A DNA stretch of 11,808 nucleotides from Planctomycetota bacterium (GTDB taxonomy: Bacteria > Planctomycetota > PUPC01 > DSUN01). Shown one piece after another: positions 1 to 5,419 of the stretch; the first letter of the stretch is position 1, and each line of letters begins with the position of its first letter. The stretch covers positions 1-11,808 of the forward strand of contig VGYW01000263.1 in NCBI GenBank assembly GCA_016872875.1, read 5' to 3'. The position numbers were made by a program, and so were the translations under genes. The notes beneath the pieces were generated by a model. It worked only from the letters and a program-made list of their open reading frames with translations. It was not told where the DNA came from and ran no database searches.

Positions 1-37
1 GCCCCCTTCGGGGGCTTGGATGGGGGGGACGCGCGAT

Positions 38-64
38 CCCAGGGCTCCCTTCGGTCGCCCTGGG
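38..64. repeat. CCCAGGGC palindromic repeat, copy 1
   Basis: CCCAGGGC at 38-45 pairs perfectly with GCCCTGGG at 57-64 around an 11-nt loop. The same stem returns at 253-271, and a shorter form is at 122-136, so this is a small dispersed repeat family concentrated in this intergenic region. Confidence 0.6.
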
Positions 65-121
65 CTACGGCTGGGTCGCCCGCGTCGGCGGGCTACAAGG
101 CCCCGAGATGTGGGCAAAGAT

Positions 122-136
122 CAGGGCGAAGCCCTG
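122..136. repeat. CAGGGC palindromic repeat, copy 2
   Basis: CAGGGC at 122-127, a GAA loop, then GCCCTG at 131-136. It is the same stem core as copies 1 and 3, with the complementary trinucleotide loop to copy 3 (GAA against TTC), which means it lies in the opposite orientation. Confidence 0.6.
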
Positions 137-252
137 GGAAGGGGCGGCCGGCAAGGTCAGCCCTGACAGGGCGTACTATGTGGCCCCGGCGCCTCGCCCT
201 GCCCACAGCGGCTAGGACGCCCCTACAGGGCTGGATCTGGCCCATCCCTTTT

Positions 253-310
253 CCCAGGGCTTCGCCCTGGGCTGATATAGTACGCTCCGTTCGGAGCTTC
301 GGAGCCGAAG
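253..310. repeat. Composite triple-hairpin repeat
   Basis: Three hairpins lie close together. CCCAGGGC (253-260) pairs with GCCCTGGG (264-271) over a TTC loop. GCTCCG (284-289) pairs with CGGAGC (292-297). CTTCGG (297-302) pairs with CCGAAG (305-310), sharing one base with the previous stem. The block looks like a dispersed REP-like composite element rather than a terminator, because no T-run follows. Confidence 0.55.
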
Positions 311-326
311 AGCAATACCAGAACTA

Positions 327-346
327 GGGGCCATGCTCTTGGCCCC
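327..346. repeat. Intergenic 7-bp hairpin
   Basis: GGGGCCA at 327-333 pairs with TGGCCCC at 340-346 around a 6-nt loop. A run of C follows on the plus strand, so it does not look like an intrinsic terminator. Its role is unknown. Confidence 0.45.
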
Positions 347-400
347 CCCATAGAACCTTCCGCCGTGACTCGTGCGCGTCTTGCGCACATGTTGGCGAGG

Positions 401-477
401 ATGGATGGATGAATGGATGGGTGGATGAATGTCAGACAATCATCCATTCATCCATTCATCCATACATCCAATCATCC
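401..477. repeat. Tetranucleotide satellite hairpin, copy A
   Basis: The left arm (401-429) is a degenerate array of ATGG/ATGA units and the right arm (439-477) is an array of the complementary units. Between them is the 9-bp core TGTCAGACA (430-438). One perfect 13-bp pairing is 407-419 with 441-453. Read on the minus strand the element starts with GGATGATTGGATG and has the core TGTCTGACA, which matches the copies at 8093 and 9594. Copy A is therefore an inverted member of the same family. It lies about 40 bases beyond the 3' end of the phosphoesterase gene. Confidence 0.85.
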
Positions 478-495
478 TCTTTGGTTGCGGCCACG

Positions 496-528
496 GGCCG
501 CCTTAAGACCTATAGGTCCTATGCGGCC
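496..528 (-). terminator. Stem with palindrome at the phosphoesterase stop codon
   Basis: GGCCGC (496-501) pairs with GCGGCC (523-528) and encloses the perfect 12-bp palindrome GACCTATAGGTC (507-518). The palindrome directly follows the TAG stop at 521-519. It could act as a transcription end or 3' stabilising structure, but there is no T-run, so it could equally be a dispersed palindrome. Confidence 0.35.
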
Positions 529-1484
529 GGGCGCCGCCTCAGGCGGAGCAGCGTGACCTCTGGCCTCGCGCGAAAGCGAATCGGCAGGTAGAGCGTGCCA
601 ATGCCCCGGCTCACGAACATCTGGGTGCCGTCCTCGACAAAGTGGCCGCTGACGTAGCGGCGCGCGACGCGGGACTTAATGAGTAGCGATGTCCCGAAGG
701 GGAGGCGCACCTGCCCCCCGTGGTTGTCGCCCGCGAGCACGAGGTCAACCCCAGCCTTCCTGGCGCTCACGATGAAGTCCGGCACGTGCGCGAGCAGGAT
801 GCGAAAGGCGTCGCCGCGGTTCGCGGCGTCGCAGGTGCGCGGCCCGGGCGCGTCGTCGGGCAGGAGCCCGAGGGGCGCGGCGCGCCGAGCCACGTTGCCC
901 GGCCAGGTCGCCTCGTCTATCTCGTGGTCGCCCCGGATGCCGTCGTTGGGCCGCATGGTGGCCACGCCCAGGAGCGCGAGGCGCTGCCCCTGCCACTCGA
1001 GGAGGAGCGAGTTGCGGAGCAGGCAGGTGAAGCGCCCGCGCTCGGCCAGGCCGAGGAAGAAGGGGAGCGTGTCGTGGTTGCCCACCACGGCGGCCATGCC
1101 CCAGGGGTACGACAGCCCCTCGAAGATGCGGTCGAGGCAGGCGAGCGCCCGCTCGTCGTCGGTGGACTCGTGTGCCTTGAAGTCGCCCGTGGCCACCAGG
1201 AGGTCGGCGGGGGTCTGCTCCAGGATGCGGCGCAGCCGCCGCTCCACCCGCCCGAAGCCATTCGTATGGATGTCGCTCAGGTGAAGCACCCGCAGCCCGT
1301 CGAAGGCGGGCGGCAGGCCGTCGAAGGCCAGCTCCAGCTCTTCCAGCTCGAGCTGGCCCGCCTCCCAGTAGCCGTAGGCGAAGAACGCGGCGAGGAGCGC
1401 GGCCGCCGCCCCCACCGCGATTGCCAGCCGCCGGTGCCGCCTCAGCCACGGCTTCGCCTTCCCCTTAGACCCGTCTGCGCCCAT
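519..1484 (-). CDS. Membrane-anchored calcineurin-like metallophosphoesterase
   Basis: A 321-residue protein with the calcineurin-like phosphoesterase motifs in order: D-I-H at 71-73, G-D at 100-101, G-N-H-D at 135-138, H233 in LLAHVPD, and AGDNHGGQ at 252-258. A basic start and a hydrophobic segment at about 19-38 fit an N-terminal membrane anchor with the catalytic domain outside the cytoplasm, as in the YkuE/YaeI-type branch. Such enzymes hydrolyse phosphoesters with two metal ions; the substrate cannot be read here. The last motif is normally G-H-x-H-G-G-Q. Here the first His is Asp253, so the second metal site may be altered. I chose the ATG at 1484 because GGAG lies 8 nt upstream. Upstream in-frame ATGs at 1547, 1535 and 1514 lack a binding site, and the first two lie in or beside a 12-bp duplication. 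It is transcribed alone or after a 150-nt gap from the gene at 1635. Confidence 0.9.
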   Translation of the reverse strand: MGADGSKGKAKPWLRRHRRLAIAVGAAAALLAAFFAYGYWEAGQLELEELELAFDGLPPAFDGLRVLHLSDIHTNGFGRVERRLRRILEQTPADLLVATGDFKAHESTDDERALACLDRIFEGLSYPWGMAAVVGNHDTLPFFLGLAERGRFTCLLRNSLLLEWQGQRLALLGVATMRPNDGIRGDHEIDEATWPGNVARRAAPLGLLPDDAPGPRTCDAANRGDAFRILLAHVPDFIVSARKAGVDLVLAGDNHGGQVRLPFGTSLLIKSRVARRYVSGHFVEDGTQMFVSRGIGTLYLPIRFRARPEVTLLRLRRRPAA

Positions 1485-1526
1485 CAACCCATCTCCACGC
1501 TCGCGCCGACGCATTGCCAGGGCGAA

Positions 1527-1550
1527 GGTGATCATCTTGGTGATCATCTT
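1527..1550. repeat. Perfect 12-bp tandem duplication
   Basis: GGTGATCATCTT occurs twice head to tail (1527-1538 and 1539-1550), each copy containing the palindrome TGATCA. It lies 43-66 bases upstream of the chosen phosphoesterase start. Twin half-sites about one helical turn apart could form an operator, but a simple slippage duplication explains it equally well. Confidence 0.6.
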
Positions 1551-1586
1551 GAATGGGCAACGGTCACGAGATTGCCCAACGCGAGC

Positions 1587-1624
1587 ATAGGACCGATAGG
1601 ACGGATAGGACAGATAGGACAGAT
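1587..1624. repeat. Four-unit 9-bp tandem repeat (ATAGGACNG)
   Basis: Four head-to-tail 9-bp units: ATAGGACCG (1587-1595), ATAGGACGG (1596-1604), ATAGGACAG (1605-1613) and ATAGGACAG (1614-1622), plus AT. It is in the gap between two minus-strand genes, starting 10 bases beyond the stop codon of the gene at 1635-2585. A small inverted repeat, GGGCAA (1555-1560) with TTGCCC (1572-1577), lies beside it. Unlike the other satellites in the window I see no inverted partner array, so it looks like a half element. Confidence 0.75.
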
Positions 1625-1634
1625 GGCGGTGCGA

Positions 1635-2585
1635 TCAGGCCTTGGGCGTGCCGTAGCGGCGGACGAGTTCGGCGCATTCGGCCGGCTGGTCGCTGTAGCG
1701 GTCGTAGATGCCCACGATGGCGCCATCCGTGGGCTTGATGCCCGCAAAGGTCTCGCGGAAGGCCATGTCCACCATCCCCGGGTGGTCGCAAAGCCGCCCC
1801 GCCGCCAGTATCTTGAAGGCGAGGCAGGGGCGCTTGGTGGACTGCATGGCCTTGTACATGCGCGGCGGGTCCTCGCGCAGATAGACCTCGCCGATGGGGA
1901 TGGGGGTGTAGCCGAGGAGTTTTTTCAGGGCCTCGGCGCTGCGGTGGCGCTCGTAGACGCAGGTCATGTAGTAATCGAGGTCCCAGCCCTTCGATTCCAC
2001 GTAGTCCACCACGTCGGGCATGTGGGTGGAGACGCCGACCTGGAGGCCGGCGTCGCGGATGCGCTTGAGGTAGTCGTGGGCGTAATCGAGGCGCTTGTTC
2101 TTGAAGAGCGAGTCGGTGCGCTCGCCGTGGTGGGCGATGCCGATGCAGCCGCCGGCCTTGAGGGTCTCGATCACCGCGGGGTTGTCGCACTCGATGGAGA
2201 GGAAGTGCATCGTGCCGCCCTCGTCGAGGAGACGGCGGTAGAGGGGGAGGTTTCCGCAGCCGCTCTGCCAGGCGTTGATGCCCACCTCCTGGCATCGGCG
2301 GAGGGTCTTCAGGATGCGGTCGGGGGTGAAGAAGAGCTTCATCTCGTGGTTCACGAAGGCGGAGAGGTGCGAGCCGGCGTTGAAGCAGTTTGAGCCGACG
2401 ATGAGGCGGGAGAGGGTGTGGGGGCCGAGCTTGAGCATGGGCATCCTGGGCTGCTCAGCGGACGGCTCGGCGGGAGCCTCGCCCTCCCTGGCCAGCACGG
2501 CGCCGGCGACTGCGGCGGCGCCGACCTGCTTGAGGAACTCGCGGCGGCCCTCGCCCTGCTCTGGATAATGTTCGGACGAACCCAT
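1635..2585 (-). CDS. Tat-exported aldo/keto reductase-like protein
   Basis: A 316-residue protein. It begins with a twin-arginine signal, GRREFLK at 13-19, followed by an Ala/Val/Gly-rich hydrophobic stretch to about residue 32. This predicts folded export to the periplasm or across the inner membrane. The rest (from LKLGPHTLSRLIVGSNCF at about 51-68) resembles the TIM-barrel aldo/keto reductase superfamily, with alternating strand and helix segments. I cannot place the full Asp-Tyr-Lys-His catalytic tetrad with confidence, so it may be a non-reductase relative. Substrate and cofactor are unknown. The start is set by AAGGAG (2596-2591) with a 5-nt spacer. That site lies in the 11-nt gap after the stop of the HEAT-repeat gene, so the two are very likely cotranscribed and translationally coupled. 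The linker after the signal contains the GEAPAEP repeat peptide (residues 35-41). Confidence 0.75.
   Translation of the reverse strand: MGSSEHYPEQGEGRREFLKQVGAAAVAGAVLAREGEAPAEPSAEQPRMPMLKLGPHTLSRLIVGSNCFNAGSHLSAFVNHEMKLFFTPDRILKTLRRCQEVGINAWQSGCGNLPLYRRLLDEGGTMHFLSIECDNPAVIETLKAGGCIGIAHHGERTDSLFKNKRLDYAHDYLKRIRDAGLQVGVSTHMPDVVDYVESKGWDLDYYMTCVYERHRSAEALKKLLGYTPIPIGEVYLREDPPRMYKAMQSTKRPCLAFKILAAGRLCDHPGMVDMAFRETFAGIKPTDGAIVGIYDRYSDQPAECAELVRRYGTPKA
2464..2489 (-). repeat. In-frame GEAPAEP-type palindromic repeat
   Basis: A GC-rich block with two nested short stems (GGCTC 2464-2468 with GAGCC 2474-2478; GGGAG 2472-2476 with CTCCC 2484-2488). It is read in the oxidoreductase gene as residues around REGEAPAEPS. 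From memory, this peptide recurs in unrelated proteins of planctomycete-type genomes as a translated dispersed repeat; I could not search for it. It sits in the flexible linker between the Tat signal and the folded domain. Confidence 0.6.
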
Positions 2586-2596
2586 GCGTTCTCCTT
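2586..2596 (-). promoter_or_regulatory. Ribosome binding site in the operon junction
   Basis: Reading the minus strand, the HEAT gene ends TGA, followed immediately by AAGGAG, five bases, and then ATG. A strong binding site between a stop and the next start 11 nt away supports translational coupling and fixes the start of the downstream gene. Confidence 0.8.
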
Positions 2597-5188
2597 TCAA
2601 CCTGTTGAGGGGAGGCGTTTCTTGAGCCTTTCGGGGATGGCGGGCGATTCGGCCAGGCGGGCCACGAGGTCGGCGGCACGCTCGACCTCGCGCTTGAAGG
2701 CGTCGGCCACCGCGCCCACGATGCGCTCGCGGAGGCGGCCTGCGGCACGCCCCAAGGCGTCCGATGCCGCCAGCCGCACGAGGGCGTCGAGCAGAATGCC
2801 GTGCTCTGTGGGGGTGAGCTGCCGGTCGGTCGCCTCGCGTTTGAGGAGCTCCTCGGCGAGGGAGGCTGCGCGCCCGGCGGCTGCCTGGCCCGCGGCGATG
2901 AGTATCTCGGCGTGGACGCGATAGGTGGGAAGGTAGTCGCGGCGGAGGGCCACGGCGTCGGCGATGGCCTCGCGCTGGGCAGGCTCGATGTCGCACAGCG
3001 TGCCGAGGGCGTGGAGTGCGCCCAGGAGGAGGTCGGTGTTGCCGGGGCCGAGTTGGAGTTCGCCCTGGGCGATGCGGCGCCAGGCGCGCACAAGGTGCCC
3101 GAGGGCCTGTTGGCGGACGACCCCGCGCGAGGAGAGGGCGATGTTCCGCAGGCCCGTGAGGATGCCGGGCACGAGCTCGGTGTAGGCGGCCACCTCCTCG
3201 CCGAGGGCGTAGACCAGTTCGTCCTTGTAGCGGCAAGCGTCCCGCTTGCCGACCGCAACCGGGACGGTTGCGGCTACCGTGATCTCGGGCAGCTCGCGGC
3301 CCAGGAGCCTGCCCAGGAAGTCGAGGAGTTCCACCTTGAGGGTGGGCGCGGCCCGCGGGCTGAGGCAGAGGCGGCCCAGCCCGTCGAGGGCCGCGTGGGA
3401 GAGCGACTTGTCGAGGATGAGGGAGCGGAGCCTGTCGGCGGCGCGCTCGACGGTCGCCTTGTCTGCGGCGACGCCTGAGCACATCTGGCCGAGGGTCCGG
3501 GCGAGGACCCGGCGGTCGGGGAACCTGCCGTCGAGTTGCGCGAGGACGACGCCCACGGCCCCTGCCACGGCCTTCGCGTCGCGGGCGTCGAGGCGCGAGG
3601 CCAGCTCGCCGAGCGTGCGGGCGGCAGCGACGCGGGACGCCGGCCGCTCTCCGTTCGCCAACAGTTCGAGGAGGGGCGGGAGCGCGGGCGCGCCCAGCTT
3701 GGCCACGAGCGCCTCGATGGCGGCCAGGATCCCCGGGCTGGCGTATTCCTGGAGCGTGGCGAGGAGCTCTGCGGCCAGGCCGCGGCGCGTGGCCGCGGGG
3801 ATGGCGGGGTTGGCCGTCGCCGGGCTGTTGATCACCGCCAGCCTAGCGGCGCGCTGCGCGCGCTGAAGGGCTTCGAGGAAGATGCGGCCGACCCTCGCCC
3901 TTGCCGCCCGCGAGGTCTCCTCGCGCGACGCCACGACGTCGAGGAGCCGCACCATCGCCTCCTGCGCGGCCTCGGGCGCGGCCAGGAGCCGCTCGGCCAC
4001 GCGCGGCACCACGGCCTCGCCCAGCCGTGCGAGCGCGTTGATGAGCGGCAGGCACTCCACCGCGGGGTCGGGGCTCGCGGCGAACTCGTCGAGGGCCTGG
4101 CCCATCGCCTCGTCGCGCTGCTCCTGGGAAGATGCGAACTCGACCGCTGCGGCCACAAGGGGCCGCCGGGCGCGCGGGTCCGCAAGGGATGCCAGTTCGG
4201 CCTGGACCACGCAGTAGACATCGCTGGGATTGCACTCGCCGAGGACGAGGAGGACCCTGCGCACCTCGGGGCCGAGGAGCTCGGCGGCGTCGCGCAGTTG
4301 GCCGAGTAGGACGTGGACGAGGTCGCGGCAGCTCTGCGGGTCGTGTGCCACGGCTCGGCAGGCGCCCTCGACCGCGCGGATGAGGAGGCGGCGGACCTCG
4401 ACCGATGGCTCGTAGCGGAGCGTGCCGGCCACGATGCGCAGGAGGACGCCGAGCTCCTCGTCACGCGGGGCAGAGACGCCCCGCCTACATTGCGAGAAGC
4501 GCCGGCCGATGCGCTGGGCCGCCGAGTGTTTCTGGCGTTCGTTGCCCTCGGCCAGGAAGCGGGCGTCCTCGGCCACCTCGGGGGCCAGGCCGAGCACCGT
4601 GAGGGCCTGTGCCGCCTCGGAGCGGACCTCCGCCTCGCGGTCCATCAGCGCCGTGGCGAAGAGCGCCATCTTCTCGCGTTCGCCCGCGGGCGAGAGCGCC
4701 AAGCGGCGGAGCGCCGTCACCTTCTCCTTCGGGTCCGCGCTCGTGCGGAGCACGAGCTCGAGCTCCGCAATGTCGCGGCGGGTGAAAAGCTCCTGGATTT
4801 CGCCTGGGTGGAGGACTTCGCCCTTGGGGACCAGGGCGGGCAGTTGGGCCTCCTGCGGCTGGCCCTCGGCTTGCTCGGCCAGGAGCTCTTCGGCCAGGGC
4901 GATGGTCTTCCAGCCCTTCGCCTCGGCCACAACGAAGTCGGCGGGCAGCTCCTCGCCCGGGAGCGTGAGCGAGCGGAGGGCCCCCGTCGTCAGCTCGCTG
5001 GCCTTGTCCAGCAATTGTGGGTGCAGGAGCACGTGTTGGAGCGGCGCCGACTCGCGCAGACACTCGATAGCCGCGGCCGTGAGGTCCACCTTGTGGGCCA
5101 GGAGCGCGGCCAGGCGCACGGCCAGGCGCTCGCCCAGCGCGAAGCGCTCACGATAGAAGTCCTTCGTCCCGCGCATCCCAGTCGGCAT
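2597..5188 (-). CDS. Large HEAT-repeat protein
   Basis: An 863-residue protein built almost entirely of paired amphipathic helices rich in Leu, Ala and Glu. Typical HEAT-like stretches are around 170-215 (DREAEVRSEAAQALTVLGLA) and 245-420, plus later blocks around 520-660 and 690-800. There is no signal peptide or membrane segment, so a cytoplasmic scaffold or protein-binding role is likely; no enzyme motif is visible. The start at 5188 has GGGAGA about 9 nt upstream and a good promoter 28-56 bases upstream. The frame stays open much further upstream but leaves HEAT-like composition and runs through the satellite at 5251-5330. Two palindromic repeats are read in frame: residues 638-654, an exact 17-codon insert, and about 233-242. 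The gene is followed after 11 nt by the Tat-signalled protein, so the two products may work together. I do not recognise a specific family. Confidence 0.82.
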   Translation of the reverse strand: MPTGMRGTKDFYRERFALGERLAVRLAALLAHKVDLTAAAIECLRESAPLQHVLLHPQLLDKASELTTGALRSLTLPGEELPADFVVAEAKGWKTIALAEELLAEQAEGQPQEAQLPALVPKGEVLHPGEIQELFTRRDIAELELVLRTSADPKEKVTALRRLALSPAGEREKMALFATALMDREAEVRSEAAQALTVLGLAPEVAEDARFLAEGNERQKHSAAQRIGRRFSQCRRGVSAPRDEELGVLLRIVAGTLRYEPSVEVRRLLIRAVEGACRAVAHDPQSCRDLVHVLLGQLRDAAELLGPEVRRVLLVLGECNPSDVYCVVQAELASLADPRARRPLVAAAVEFASSQEQRDEAMGQALDEFAASPDPAVECLPLINALARLGEAVVPRVAERLLAAPEAAQEAMVRLLDVVASREETSRAARARVGRIFLEALQRAQRAARLAVINSPATANPAIPAATRRGLAAELLATLQEYASPGILAAIEALVAKLGAPALPPLLELLANGERPASRVAAARTLGELASRLDARDAKAVAGAVGVVLAQLDGRFPDRRVLARTLGQMCSGVAADKATVERAADRLRSLILDKSLSHAALDGLGRLCLSPRAAPTLKVELLDFLGRLLGRELPEITVAATVPVAVGKRDACRYKDELVYALGEEVAAYTELVPGILTGLRNIALSSRGVVRQQALGHLVRAWRRIAQGELQLGPGNTDLLLGALHALGTLCDIEPAQREAIADAVALRRDYLPTYRVHAEILIAAGQAAAGRAASLAEELLKREATDRQLTPTEHGILLDALVRLAASDALGRAAGRLRERIVGAVADAFKREVERAADLVARLAESPAIPERLKKRLPSTG
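3227..3277 (-). repeat. 51-bp twin-hairpin element inserted in frame
   Basis: An outer pair, GTAGC (3227-3231) with GCTAC (3273-3277), encloses two adjacent perfect 9-bp hairpins: CGGCAAGCG (3231-3239) with CGCTTGCCG (3243-3251), loop TCC; and CCGCAACCG (3253-3261) with CGGTTGCGG (3265-3273), loop GGA. The unit is exactly 51 bp and coincides with codon boundaries 638-654 of the HEAT gene. The 17 residues read VAATVPVAVGKRDACRY and are unlike the surrounding Leu-rich helices. Confidence 0.85.
4464..4493 (-). repeat. In-frame GC palindromic repeat in the HEAT gene
   Basis: CGGGGC (4466-4471) pairs with GCCCCG (4478-4483) around a 6-nt loop, followed by CCTACATTG. It is read in the HEAT gene as QCRRGVSAPR, a Cys/Arg-rich peptide out of character with its neighbours. 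It resembles other translated dispersed palindromes but no second copy is in this window, so repeat status is inferred. Confidence 0.5.
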
Positions 5189-5215
5189 CGCGATGGTCTC
5201 CCTGTTCCCATGCCG

Positions 5216-5244
5216 ATGGTAGCAGGCTGCGAGAGCCAAGTCAA
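5216..5244 (-). promoter_or_regulatory. Sigma70-type promoter of the HEAT operon
   Basis: On the minus strand TTGACT (5244-5239), a 17-nt spacer and TACCAT (5221-5216). The predicted transcript would start near 5209, about 20 bases ahead of the ATG at 5188, leaving room for the GGGAGA binding site. The satellite hairpin at 5251-5330 lies immediately upstream of the -35 element. Confidence 0.6.
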
Positions 5245-5250
5245 GACCGC

Positions 5251-5330
5251 AAGGACCACAAGGACCACAGGGACAACAGGGACATCTTCCTTCGGTGTCC
5301 CTGTGGTCCTTGTTGTCCCTGTGGTCCCTT
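5251..5330. repeat. 9-bp-unit inverted satellite hairpin
   Basis: The left arm is four 9-bp units (AAGGACCAC twice, AGGGACAAC, AGGGACATC). The right arm is the complementary array ending at about 5330. A perfect 18-bp inverted pair joins 5258-5275 to 5296-5313 around a 20-nt loop. It sits in the divergent gap between the HEAT operon and the epimerase gene, just upstream of the HEAT promoter. Confidence 0.85.
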
Positions 5331-5419
5331 CGGCCCCGCCGCTCGCCTGCACTTGACCGGCGGGGGGTTCCGTGGTTGACTATGCAGCACGAACCGCGTG
5401 GTTGGAGGCCTGGCCCAAG

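Larger units (their letters stand above)
1..518. other. Non-coding region rich in hairpins
   Basis: I find no convincing gene in this 518-base stretch. The open frames that cross it read through palindromes and a tetranucleotide satellite, and they lack domain-like composition and ribosome binding sites. The region is a string of short inverted repeats: a 6-bp stem with a TTC loop at 1-15, the three CCAGGGC/GCCCTGG-type hairpins, the stems between 284 and 310, a 7-bp stem at 327-346, a 6-bp stem at 372-388, the satellite hairpin at 401-477 and the palindrome next to the phosphoesterase stop codon. The stem at 1-15 could be the tail of a terminator from a gene left of the window, but no T-run follows it. 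Confidence 0.6.

Noticed and set aside
16..327. Possible 103-residue plus-strand gene in the left flank
   Set aside because: It is made of the palindromic repeats at 38-64, 122-136 and 253-310, has no ribosome binding site and no domain character.
401..477. CRISPR array
   Set aside because: The units are only 4 bp and degenerate, there are no spacers of regular length, and no Cas-like gene is in the window.
720..2393. Long plus-strand open frame opposite the phosphoesterase and the Tat-signalled protein
   Set aside because: It overlaps two well-supported minus-strand genes and the satellite between them, and its Val/Glu/Gly/Ala/His-rich composition is that of an antisense reading of GC-rich codons. 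No domain motif is visible.
4313..5356. Plus-strand open frame opposite the start of the HEAT gene
   Set aside because: It is an antisense shadow in GC-rich sequence. It also runs through the minus-strand promoter and the satellite at 5251-5330, and has no binding site or family resemblance.
5353..5385. Promoter for the epimerase from TTGACC at 5353
   Set aside because: No acceptable -10 element is found at 16-18 bases; the nearest AT-rich hexamer is about 22 bases away.
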